Below the pieces are notes generated by a model, which was not told the DNA's origin, ran no database searches, and worked only from the letters and a program-made list of their open reading frames with translations. Of a DNA stretch of 64,000 bases, positions 1 through 10,623 are shown one piece after another; the first letter of the stretch is position 1; every line of letters begins with the position of its first letter. The DNA is from Tetradesmus obliquus. Its lineage: Eukaryota; Chlorophyta; Chlorophyceae; Sphaeropleales; Scenedesmaceae. The translations under genes were made by a program, and so were the position numbers. The stretch is taken from positions 2,108,001 through 2,172,000 of the forward strand of contig CP126196.1 in NCBI GenBank assembly GCA_030272155.1. Direction: 5' to 3'.

Positions 1-595
1 GCAGTATGGCGGCGCTCATGCAGGCCCTGCTGGTATGGGGCCACAGCGTGCAAGCCAGATTCAAATGCAAAGCCAGAGCAGAGGCTTTCTTCAGCCGCCA
101 GCGGCAGGCAAAGCTGGCAGAGGTGGAAATGCAGTGCCGCTACCGCCGCCAGGCATGCTGCTGCCGTTTGGGATGCCAGGTGTGCCTGGCATGGCTGGCA
201 TGCTGGTTCCCTTCATGAGCATGGGTGGGCAGGTGCCGGCTGGTATGCCATACCCTACATATGCACTTGGGCCCGCTGCTGCTGGTTGTGGTGGTGGTGT
301 GGCTGGAAAAGGGGCTGGGGGAGGATTGGCTGGCAGCAATGCAAAGCATGGCAGGAGTGGGGCTGCTGCTGCTGCTCCTGCGGGATCTGCAGTAGGCTTC
401 ATGCCAGCAGTTGGTGGTTGGCCGGTGTCTGCTGTTGCTGGCGGTGGTCGTTATGGTATGGTGGCTCCGGGGGTGTATGGAGCAGCGGGCATGGCTGCTG
501 CAGCTGCTGGGCAGCAGCAGCATCAGGGGAGTGTGCACAGGGCTGGGGGTTCATGGGGTGCAGTGGGTGGCAGCAAGCCAGGTTGGAGCAAGTGA
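1..595 (+). CDS. C-terminal part of a Gly/Ala/Met-rich low-complexity protein (partial)
   Basis: A reading frame is open from the first bases of the window to a stop at 593-595, so this is the 3' end of a gene that begins outside. The visible part is about 197 residues, rich in Gly, Ala, Pro, Met and Gln, with runs such as GGGVAGKGAGGG and AAAAAGQQQ. No domain, signal peptide or membrane segment can be recognised. Low-complexity tails like this occur in many algal regulatory proteins, so no function is proposed. Other frames are open in parts of the same stretch, but this one has the most protein-like start-to-stop continuity. No splice site is needed within it. Confidence 0.5.
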   Translation, partial: QYGGAHAGPAGMGPQRASQIQMQSQSRGFLQPPAAGKAGRGGNAVPLPPPGMLLPFGMPGVPGMAGMLVPFMSMGGQVPAGMPYPTYALGPAAAGCGGGVAGKGAGGGLAGSNAKHGRSGAAAAAPAGSAVGFMPAVGGWPVSAVAGGGRYGMVAPGVYGAAGMAAAAAGQQQHQGSVHRAGGSWGAVGGSKPGWSK

Positions 596-1177
596 TGAAG
601 TTTCAGTTTCATTGCAGGCTGTTCTCAAAGCCTGGCGTTTTCTGTAGCAATCTGCGACCGTGAGAACACTAATCTGGCAGCTCGTCACTTGACGACATCC
701 GTGTGATGAAGTTTTTCCCAATGTGCCTGCAGCAACCCCGCAAGCCGATGTAGAAGTCACTTATGCTTAAGCGTTGATCGAGAAAGATATACCAGCTCCA
801 TCACTTGATGGCGCGGGCATTTAGGATGGCGTATTCACCATGTGGGAGGGATGATGTACTGCTCTGCAGCTGAAGAGGCTGTACGATGTACGGTGCACAT
901 GAGTACACGCTCACGTAAAACTTGCAAATATAATATTACACCTTGATCTGAACTCCATTTTAGAGTTAGTCGGTCGCTAAGTCTACTACGACACCTCGGC
1001 AGCAGCGGCAGTAGGCGGCGTGTTGCTTGCAGTACGCACTCCCGTGCTTCTCCCTCACTTTGTTGGGTGCCAGGCGACGCTACCTGATTAATTTACTACT
1101 TGTAACTTTGGCACACCACAATAAAGTCCATACATTAGCATAAGGAGTCAGCTCAAGAAGTGAAAAGCGCGGGAAAG
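596..1177. other. Intergenic region between two + strand genes
   Basis: About 580 bases without a supported gene. They should hold the 3' UTR of the upstream gene and the promoter and 5' UTR of the secreted-protein gene starting at 1178. No clear TATA box or repeat was recognised. Confidence 0.5.
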
Positions 1178-4100
1178 ATGAGGGCCACAATATGCGCCCT
1201 GGCACTGCTGTGCCTGGCAGCTGCTGCGCACGCAGAGATTATCGGCGACATTGAGTTGATGCGCCGTTCTGCGGAGCTGCAGAGCCAAGCCGTGATGGCA
1301 GCCAAGGCCAGCTCGAACACGACCGTGATGAGCAGCAACACGGCAGACAGCGAGACCATCGTGGACATCAGCAGTCTGCCGCTGCCAGCTCCCACCAAGG
1401 CACCTGAAGAGACTCCAGAGCCAAAGGCAGCAGCTGCTGCTGCCGCTCCTGTGTCTGACACCAAGGCATCAAAGCCCGCTGCAGGTATGGCATTCACTTT
1501 TGAGCTGACTGCCTGTCAGGCAGCCCCAAAGCTTTCTTGTCCTTGCCCAGCACACACTTTCATGGTTGCAGCTGCAGCAGAGCAGTTCGATCATCAGTTG
1601 TAACCGTGAACATGCATGAAACACGACTTTCAACCCGCTGCTGCATGGTATGTTTACCTTTGCAGGTGCGAGCAGGCCCAGGTCCACTGGCAGGGGAGCC
1701 CACCACAACAGGCCCATGTGAGTGCTTGCAGGAAATGGTTGCAGGAATCTCATCATGCATTTAGGCTGTGGCAAGGTCTTGCCAGCCCCATCTGTGTCTG
1801 TTGAGTGCACATGTATGCATGCACTGCCTTCCCCAGAAGACGCAGACACACCAGTTACTGAGCCAAACACCATTGTGGCAGCAGCAATAGTTCCTCTGTT
1901 AGCTGAGACTTGCAGTGCCAAATCACACCCTGACCACGCAGCTGCTGCTGCTGCTTCTGCTGCTACTTCTTTTATGTGTAGGGCCTTTGCACCCAAGGCT
2001 GCCAACCGCCGCGCAGCAATCCAGCGCAGGGCCGCCCAGGCCACTCGGCTGGCTGTAGCCGCCGCTCCTGTTGCTGCTGCGCTGATGCCCACTGTCCAAG
2101 TCAACATGAGCTGGCCCCAAGTTGCAGCTACTGATGCACAGCCATCTACCGCCACCCCCACCCCCGCCTCCACCCCAGCCCCTGCTGCCACTACTACTGC
2201 TACTCCCGCCCAGCAGGCAGCAGCAGAGCAGGTGGCTGCTGATGTGGCTGCAGAGCAGCAGTTTGGTGCTACTGCAGAGCAGCAGGCAGCTCAGGAGCAG
2301 CAGGCCCAGGAGCAGCAGCAGCTGAAGCAGGAGGCAGAGGAGGAGGTGCAGCAGCCTGCTGCTGCTGCTGCTGCTGCTGCCCCTGCCCCTGCTGCTGCGG
2401 CTGCACCCGCCCCTACCCCTGCTGCTGCGTCCGAGGTTGAGTCAACCGAGGAGTTGACCGAGGTTGAGTCAACTGAGGAGTTGACCGAGGTTGAGGAGGT
2501 GGTGGATGGGCCAGCGGCTGAGGAGGTGCAGAACGTTGAGGAGGCAACAGAGACTGCTGCTCCTGCCAGTACTGCCAGCAGGTGAGCCAGCAGCGCTTTT
2601 TGTGTAGACTCTGAAATGATTCAACTTGAGCAAGCGGGTTGTGATCGTCAGATGGATCAAAAGTGGCCTGAAGGCATGACTGCGCTGTGGTAACAGCAAG
2701 GCAGCTGCTGCTCGTGCTGAAGACATTGTGTTCAGCTGTTACATTCGCATGCATGTTCAGCGCACTGAGCACGTAGTACATATTGCATCTGGACCTCTAG
2801 CACAAATCTGTTGCGTCAGGCTCAAAACGCGCCCTGCTGCTATATCTAACGTGCCATCACCATGCTTTTTGCTGCCTGCTGCTGCAGGCGCCTGCAGTCC
2901 ACATCCGATGCAGCCAAGCCAGCAGCCGCCCCTGCCACAGATGCCACAAAGCCAGTCGTCATCACCCTCAGCACTGCTGCAGCCCCTGCTGCTGCTGCTG
3001 CATCCACCCCCTCTGCCAGCAGCAGCAGCAGCCCCAGCTCAGTCGCTACAGTTGCCACAGATGCCCTGAAGAAGGCCGGAGGCCAGGTGGCTGTGCTGCT
3101 GCTGTCAAAGGCACAGGATGCAATCAAGGCAGAGGATGAGAAGAAGAAGGCAATGACCAAGTCTGAGCCAGCTGCAGCAGCCACCAAGCCTGCAGCACCA
3201 GCAAACAAGACGGCTGAAACTAAGCCAGCTGATAAGGCAGCTCCTGCTAAGTCTGCAGCCCCTGCTAAGCCTGCTGCTGACAAGAAGCCGGCTGCAAAGC
3301 CTGCTACAAAGCCCACCCCAGCCAAGCCCGCTGCAGGCAACAAGCCAGCCAAGCGCTCTGCTGCAAAGCCTGCTGCAGGTGAGGTTGTGCACTGCATCTT
3401 CGGCTAATATAAGTGGCTACAAGAGCGACAGTACTGCTTGCAGCGTCTGTTGTGCCTCCTGCATCCCTCAGCTGCAACAGTCACAGTTGCAAAGCCCTTA
3501 TACATGCCCCAAATCCATGCCTGTCCGTTAAACTCTCCCCATATAGTCCCCTTTCATATTTGGCTTGAGTGCTTTGATAGATGATCAATGCATCATCATA
3601 CCCTCACACCCATTTGTTACACTGCCGTCCACTGTCACCACACCTGCTGCCACAGGTGCCAAGCCCAAGCCAGCCCTGGCCAAGGCCAAGCAGCAGCATC
3701 AGAAGCGCCCAGCTTTGACTGCCACACGCAAGGCAGCTCCGTGAGTACTACTTTGATACTAGCGGCAACAGAAGTACAATTGTTGATATTCATAGAAAGG
3801 ACAGCTTGAGTTAAAGACATGGCTGGTGAATGTCATGCAGTGGTGACACAGTCGAAGCAGTGACAGGTGTATCATTTCAGGCAACGTCTGATTGCACTAT
3901 CTATGGCAGCGAACTGCTGACAGCCGGCGCGTGCGACCACTTCGTCAACCCACACGTCTATGAAGTTACACGGTCTCTTCAACCCTGCTGCTGCTGCTGC
4001 TGCTGCTGCAGGGTGCACCGTGCCAACCCTGGCGCAGTCAGGGCGCAGCAGGCCAGGGTGGCGCCCCGCCCAGCAGCCCAGGCCCCCCACAGGCCTGGCA

Positions 4101-4721
4101 TGGCAGCTGCCCACAAGGTGAACAGCAACCGCAAGATGCAGCCCGGAGGCTTTGACAGGAAGATGGCTGGCCAGGCGGCAAGGTGAGGCTTGTTATTATT
4201 ATTGTTACAATATTATTGGTGACTATTGAGCCGATAACGTACCTTCACCGTCATCATGATGCAGCCGGGAGGCTTCGACAGGAAGATGGCTGGCCTGGCA
4301 GCAAGGTGGGGGTGACAGGGGTGTTATTTTCTCACTATGATGGTCATGCAGTGTTGTGTGAGATGGTGTGAAGATTCTGGTAGCTTGATGTGTAAATGCT
4401 GCATGGTTTGAATTGAAGAACAGGGAGATGCCGTTGTGCAGCTGCCCTGGCCGAAAATGGGCAGACATTGTTTCAGGTGGCACATATCATCTGATGTATA
4501 GCACAGAGCACGAGGCCTCGCAGTACTAGCTGCACTGTAAAGGCCAGGCAGCATGCATGTACTGTTTGCAGCATTTGCAGATGGGATGAATGATGACAAG
4601 CTCATGATTGACCATCATTGACGAGCCAGGAATGTTCACACTGCTGCCGCTGCTGCTGTTTGCCCCTTGCAGGAAGTCCCATGTTGTGGCTGCACCGCGC
4701 CGCCTAGCCAACAAGGCATAA
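1178..4721 (+). CDS. Secreted Ala/Pro/Lys-rich protein, 615 aa, function unknown
   Basis: Exon model: 1178-1484, 1837-2581, 2888-3378, 3656-3740, 4012-4182 and 4673-4721. These sum to 1848 nt, exactly 615 codons plus stop, and all junctions are GT-AG. The protein opens with a signal peptide (MRATICALALLCLAAAAHA), so ATG 1178 is preferred over an in-frame GTG at 1160. The middle is Ala/Gln/Glu-rich, with a repeated STEELTEVE motif near residue 300. The last third is strongly basic, with Lys-Pro-Ala repeats (for example KPAADKKPAAKPATKP). A short segment, NRRAAIQRRAA, resembles RRQDAIARRAANRK in the neighbouring secreted protein at 6012-9583, suggesting old paralogy. No enzyme or binding domain is recognised. 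A cell-wall or extracellular matrix role is a guess. The intron after exon 5 holds an echo of that exon's end. Confidence 0.7.
4258..4308 (+). repeat. Exon-edge echo: copy of the end of exon 5 of the 1178-4721 gene
   Basis: This intronic stretch repeats the last ~46 bases of exon 5 (4137-4182) plus the splice donor, with only a few differences. It encodes the same MQPGGFDRKMAG residues. The donor has become GTGGGG instead of GTGAGG. It is a direct duplication about 121 bases downstream of the original. Confidence 0.85.
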
Positions 4722-6011
4722 GCAGCAGCAGCAGCAGCTGAGCCAGCATTAGCGCCTAACAGCAGTTACAAGGCAACAGGGCATGAACAAATGAGAAGAT
4801 ACATAGCAGCAGGCTGGTAGATCTGGGGAGGGTGTGCAATGGCAGCATGTAGGCGTAGTTTGTGTAGCGGGGACTTGTACATCTGGGATGTAGGTAGATT
4901 TTATAGGCTCCTTAGCGCAGTGCTCAGGGGCTGAGACAGGCCACTAGGATATCCCAGACAAAGGCCAGCTGCCTACAGCATGGCAGTGGTACTGTTGTAC
5001 CGGTTTGCCTTGCTAACAAATTGCAATAGTAGGCAATCTGGAGCAGTTTGTAACAACAATGTCACAAATGAGCACCTCCGTGCTTGGCATGCCAAGTGCA
5101 TGCCAAGTTCTGGATTAACCCCATGCATATGCCTGCTGGGTCGGCACTCAGGCATGATGAAGCACCACAGCATTGCTGGCTCCTGCAATGCTCATCAAGA
5201 GCTGCTTGCTGGTCCTTAGCAACACAACTAGCCTTCACAACACAACGTATGTGCTCAGTCCAGCACTAGTGCTGCTAGCACTGAAAGCTTCAAGCAGCTG
5301 CAGCACTAGTTGCAAGGTTTGCTTGCAAGCTGCCACTGGCTACCAGACAGCGAGCAGTACAGCAGCCCACAGACGGACCTTGAAACGTGCAATCCGGCCG
5401 ACTTGTTTTTGCTGTACGCAGATAAACATAGATCAAGGGATCACAAGCCATCAATACCCGTCTTCAGAGCACCTGCAGGTACAGCTGTACAGCGTGTACA
5501 TATGCTTTAGTCACCTGAGGCTGCTTACGCCGCCATGGCGTCCGTGACCGCGGTCACGTATACGCTACAGGATAAAAATTACTAGATGCTGCACCTACCT
5601 CTTGCTTCGACGTCTTCATCGAATCGACGGAAATAGTAATGCAGCACTACCAAGCTGATTGGCCCACGTACTCAGGTCGATCAGCAGCTGCATCCCGGCT
5701 GAACCACGTCGACGCTACACAATACAATATGTACAGTTCAGCATCATCTCAGAATCAGGCTTTGCTGTACACATAATGACAGTCAGCAGAACCCGCAGTA
5801 CGCTCGTGACTTCGTTATGCTGGCTCAGACCTCAGCCAGCTACAAAAGCTGCTTCGTTATAGTAGTTGATGTATTGAACGTTTGAACACCAGCAACATCA
5901 GCATATCAAGAGAGCTGTTTCATCTACCGCGTTCTACCGCGCGTCTTGTCGAGCAATCAGCTAGGTCAAAGAACGACAGCCAACAACTGTAGTGCACACT
6001 AAAAATTGAAA
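4722..6011. other. Intergenic region with a candidate poly(A) signal
   Basis: About 1.3 kb with no supported gene. TGTAA, the usual chlorophyte polyadenylation signal, occurs at 5049-5053, about 330 bases after the stop at 4721, and is a candidate end for the upstream transcript. The remainder should include the promoter of the gene starting at 6012. Short open frames here show no protein-like features. Confidence 0.4.
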
Positions 6012-9000
6012 ATGAGGAATCTTCTGCCCTTTGCGGCGCTATGCGTGCTGCTGTGCCTCGCTGCATCGGCGATGGCTGACAGCCAGGCGGGCGCGCCAAA
6101 GGACGCCACCACAGAGCAACGGGGTGCGGTACAAGCTGGTGCAAAGCTTGCAGCAGGTAAAGATGGTTTGGTATTGTTTGTGGCCTAGCAGCAGTCGCTG
6201 AGCAATGTCAGCAGCACAAACAGGTCAGCAGCAGCAGTACCTCCACCACCACCAGCATCAGCAGCATGACAATGCCTTAGCCGCTTCAAGCAGCAGAACT
6301 GCCTCATCCTATGCTTGCTTTGTTTGCAAAGAGCCAATGATAGCTAAAAGCACAAGTAACTAGGTTGCCTGACTTCCTGCATGCCATGCTGTGCAGGTGA
6401 CGTAGCCCGCCCCCGCGCTGACCGTACAGCCGCGAATGCCCAAAGCGCTGCAGCCCAGAAGTGAGTTTGCTCGGTTGTTGGCCAAGCACCAGCCCAAACA
6501 ACCATGTGCTCTGCTGCTGCAGCTACAGTATGTATGCACCAAAGTCGTGACCTGGACAGCGGTGCTGCTGTATATGTCACAGCTGTGGTGTCCATCCAGG
6601 CTCCAGCATCAACATGGTTGGCAGCTGCAGCTGCACATTCAGTCTTGCAAGCTGAGCATCTGTTGCTTCTTCTGACTCTGCTTACGCTCTTTCACTGCCT
6701 GCAGGCGCCGCCAGGATGCCATTGCCCGCAGGGCCGCCAATCGCAAGATGGCTGCCGGCAGCACCCCTGTCGCCGCTGCTGCTGTTGCTGCTGCTGCTGA
6801 GGCCCCCACTGTCGCCGAAATCGAGGGAGAGGGCATCTTCAGTGTTGCTTCTGTGATGGATACAGAGGGACCCACCCGCGCCAACGAGCTGACTGTGATG
6901 CCCAAGCCTGTGGCAGTACCTGTGGGCATTGCTGCTGCTGCCACTGAGGAGGATGAGCCCAGGGACTACAACTCGCTGCTGCTGAACCCTGGCACGTGAG
7001 TGGCTTAAACCTTAAACCTTAAACCTTAGGGGTTGTGAGTTGGGGGAGACAGCTTCAATACTGTGCCTCTGTCAGTAGTGCTGTTTACAAGTAAATTGAT
7101 ACGTGTACACATCACACCTTGAAGTGCATCTCGCTGTGGTGGTGTACAGTCCTGTGAGACGGCAGTAGCACTACAGCTGACACCCTTTGGGTGGAAGCAG
7201 CTACCCACACCATTGCCCTGCAAACATTTCACCAACCCAGCTACTGTCCTTGACATATGTTGCTGTCTGCCGTCGTTGCTTGCCCCCTGCAGCATTGTCG
7301 ACCCCTTTGCAGGCACGACGATCTACCGTAGGGACCCGAAGACAGGCAGGCTCATCGCAGACAACTGGGGGGAGGAAGTGCCCACACTTGACATGACAGG
7401 CAGCAGCAGCAGCAGCAGCAAGGCACCCGCTACCCCGGCTGCCCCAGCTGCTGCAGCTCCAGCTGCACCTTCAACCGCTGTGCCAGCTGACTTTGTGTGG
7501 ACTGACAAGCAGTCAGGAGAGATCGCCGCACCTCCTGCTGCTGCCGGCACCACAGCCACCCCGTGAGTTCTGCAAATCTGTTATTTTTCACATGTAACAG
7601 AGTGTTAGTTGCACAAGTGTGAGGCCCAAATGAATGTGCAGAGGTCATCTTGTGTCTGCTGCGCATCTGGCCTACTGTAAAAACCTGCTGCGCCATCCAT
7701 CCACACTGCAAGCGGCCAGCTGCAAGGTTGGCAATAGTGTGTAGTAGAGCCTGACATGTAGATGAGTGATGGCTGGGCCGGTGACACAGATGCGTTCCCC
7801 GCCTTGCCTCTTTTCATATTCACCAAGCTACTCAGACTACTGCATGCTGTGCCTTGTTTTCTTTTGTTGCTTTTGCTGCTCACAGAAGCCAGCAGCCAGC
7901 ACCTGCTACACCCGCAGCCACCCCTGCTGCTGCCACTACCCCTGCCACACCAGCAACACCAGTGACTGCCCCAGCAGCCGCCACCCCTGCCCCAGCAGCA
8001 GCTGCACCTACCACCACCCCCAGCACACCAGCAGCAGCTCAGCCCACCCCTACCACCCCCACCACCACACCAGCAGCACCAGCCCAGCCTGCCACCCCTG
8101 CTGCCAGCACCCCTGCACCAGTTGCAACACCAGCAACACCTGCTGCTGCTACCCCTGCAAGCCAGCCTGCCGCTGCTGCGTCCACCACCACCATCACCCC
8201 TTCCAAGGCTGATGAGCCTGCTGCAGCCCCCACCACCCAGCAGCCAACCCCTGTCACAACACCTGCCACACCAGCTGCCAACCCAACCACCCCAGAGCCA
8301 ACTAAGCCTGCCACCCCAGCAACCCCAGCAGCAACCCCAGCAGCAGCACCAGCTGCTGCTGCCCAGCCCGCCGCTGCTGATCAGCCTGCCACGTCAGCAC
8401 CCACCCCCGCCAAGCCGGCGGCTGCTGCGTCAATCGAGGCCGTGGATGACGTCATTGCAGTGCCAGCCACTGAGGATGAGCTGCTGACTCAGCATGTTGC
8501 TGACCTGGCGGCTGAGTCAGACAGCACCGACCTGCAGCTGCCAGCACCGGACAGCAGCAACAATGCAGTGACAGCAGCCACAGCAGCTGCTGACAAGCCG
8601 TCCTTCACCAACACACCTGCTGGTGCTGCTGGCGACAAGAAGCCGCTGCCTGTGCCTGCCAGCCGCGCAGCAGCTGCACTTGCCAGGTGAGCACAAGGAA
8701 CCTTGTTATCTCAATGTTTGCAGAGTGCTGAATTCTTGTGGTTTAGTTGCTTGCCAGCTAGCCGCGCAGCAGCAATGGCTGGATGCGCTGCGGTGGAGAT
8801 CTGCAGATTCTGTGATTAAATTGCCATTTTGTTGCCGCCACATGAAGCAGGCTGGACTTGGCCTCATCCCCGAACCCTAGATGCTTGCAATGATGAGCAA
8901 ACCCCCTATGCTCCAGCAATGCCCCCTGCCTCCCCGTCTCCCTGCCTCACCCACACCGCCACTGCCTCTCTGCCTCCTCTCCTTCTCTTCTCTCTCCGCG

Positions 9001-9583
9001 CCGCAGGCGCAATGCCACTGCCGCAGGCAGCGGCAGCGTGACACTGCCAGCCCCCACCCGTTGCGGCACAGAAGCCGCATTCACCTGCGAGGTCACCGGC
9101 CTCTGCACAGCTCGCGACGGCTGCGCCTGCAACCAGAAGCTCGGCACCAAAGCAGCAGACACATCAAGCTCCTGCAACTGCAATGCTGCGCGCGGCTTCC
9201 GCCTCACCACCCAAAACGGCATCGCTGCATGTGCTTGGGACCTGAGCTTCGGCGGTACCAAGTATTTTGAGGTGCCTCGCCTGGGTACGGTTGAGCTTCC
9301 GGTGACTCTGGGCAGTGACGCGTGCCCTTCTTTCCCTCAGAAGGTTATCTCATCAGTTGACTTGGCAGCAGCAAAGCCGGTGACTTGCCCTAGAGATGGA
9401 AACTTTGTGAGGCTTGAGAACAGGCGCAGTAGCCCTTGGGGCACTGAGGTATGCAACAAGGGTACTGGGGGCCATTATGTGCTGCGTACTACGCTTCGGG
9501 GCACTGATAGGGGCGAGTGCCGCATGGTCAAGGTGACTAGCACTGATGACAGGTCACACACCGTGGTGTTCAAGTACTACTAA
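6012..9583 (+). CDS. Secreted Ala/Pro/Thr-rich protein with Cys-rich C-terminal domain, 715 aa
   Basis: Exon model: 6012-6156, 6397-6460, 6705-6995, 7293-7562, 7886-8686 and 9007-9583, summing to 2148 nt (715 codons plus stop) with consistent phase and GT-AG junctions. It begins with a signal peptide (MRNLLPFAALCVLLCLAASA); the first ATG is 6012. Exon 3 holds RRQDAIARRAANRK, similar to a segment in the upstream secreted protein. Exon 5 is a long Thr/Pro/Ala linker of the kind that carries O-glycans in algal wall proteins. The final ~180 residues are different: compact, with about twelve cysteines (CEVTGLC, CACNQKLG, CNCNAARGF, DACPSFP, GECRMVKV) and a Tyr-Tyr end, and look like a folded disulfide-rich domain. 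No named family was recognised. An extracellular or wall location is inferred from the signal peptide and linker. Confidence 0.75.
7003..7030 (+). repeat. Short tandem repeat (CTTAAAC) in an intron
   Basis: Three direct copies of a seven-base CTTAAAC unit lie a few bases after the donor of exon 3 of the 6012-9583 gene. The unit resembles, but is not, a plant-type telomere repeat. Confidence 0.7.
8751..8778 (+). repeat. Exon-edge echo near the end of exon 5 of the 6012-9583 gene
   Basis: About 28 intronic bases repeat, with changes, the PASRAAAA-encoding end of exon 5 at 8655-8686. The echo lies downstream of its exon, like the one in the neighbouring gene. Confidence 0.5.
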
Positions 9584-9972
9584 GTACTGTTGAGCTGCTG
9601 GGATTAGGGAGGGGGTGAATAAGGTTTGAAGGAGTTTTTGAGTGAGTCGGCTGCAATGCTATTGATGCGGCGCAGGCACTAGTGATGTGGCGTAGTGTTT
9701 AGGCAGAGATGTAGGGTAGGGTAGGATGGCTGTGAGTAAAGTAGACAGGAAAATGTTGGTGTGTGTAGCAGTACTGCTCGAACTAGTTCTAGGATAGAAG
9801 CTGGCATAGTTGCTGATGTGTGCAGGCGTCTGATTTGTAGGTTTCAGCTGCCTTTGAAGGTGGGCAATTCAGGGCGTGAGCATGTGCTGCTGCTGTAGTT
9901 GCCAGCTGATGGTGGCTGGCTATCTTTAAAAATGGGACCAGGCGTTGCACAAAGTCTTGATGAAGCTAGCAG

Positions 9973-9999
9973 TGTAATGAACACAATCAATCAATGTAA
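9973..9999 (+). terminator. Candidate TGTAA polyadenylation signals
   Basis: Two TGTAA motifs lie at 9973-9977 and 9995-9999, 390-416 bases after the stop of the 6012-9583 gene. TGTAA is the established poly(A) signal of chlorophyte nuclear genes. Position is the only support. Confidence 0.4.
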
Positions 10000-10035
10000 T
10001 AGTGTATCATGTACGTGGGTCGTCTGTACCAATCT

Positions 10036-10073
10036 CATCATCATGTTACCCATCAAGCCATAGCATCAACGCC
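10036..10073 (+). repeat. Dispersed ~38-bp repeat, copy 1
   Basis: A sequence with the core TTACCCATCAAGCCATAGCA recurs in reverse orientation at 19056-19096 and 45889-45925. Copy 1 is intergenic; the others are in introns of two unrelated genes. It may be the remnant of a small mobile element. Confidence 0.7.
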
Positions 10074-10623
10074 ATGGCTGGTCTGTACCAATCTGACCAC
10101 TTCGTTCATGGGTAGTGGGTGCAGCAGCTGCGGCGATCCGTGTGTGTCAGGTCATCATTTGCAATCCTTGACTCGGTCAAAGATGTGCTGTTCGAAACTC
10201 CTGATTCATCATCACGTTTGTCATAAGCCGATGTATAGCACCTTCCAACGGAGAAAGGAGTGAAGCAGTACAACTTGATCAGCAGCGCCAGTACAGGACG
10301 GTCAGGCTGACCGTCGAATTATCCAAGGGTGGCTGCCATGCGACAGCATCTCCAAAACAAAACCAGGGTATCGAATTCAAAGTTTTGCTCGTTTTTGTTG
10401 TCTGCAACTCAGATGGCTCGTGCGTCTATCTGACGACACTCTGCGGTTGACAGTTGCAGAATTCCCGGCGAACCCACTGCTGGCCCCTTCACTGACTGCG
10501 TAGCGTTCGCATACTGTAAAAAGCTCAAAAAAGAAATTAAGTGTAATATCAGTGTTGTTGATTGTTGTGGGGTCAGCAGCAGGTGCTGCAGGCGGCAAAG
10601 CAGGCCCTCATGCGGAGACAGCA

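Noticed and set aside
7003-7030. Interstitial telomere repeat
   Set aside because: CTTAAAC units do not match known TTTAGGG or TTTTAGGG algal telomere motifs and only three are present.
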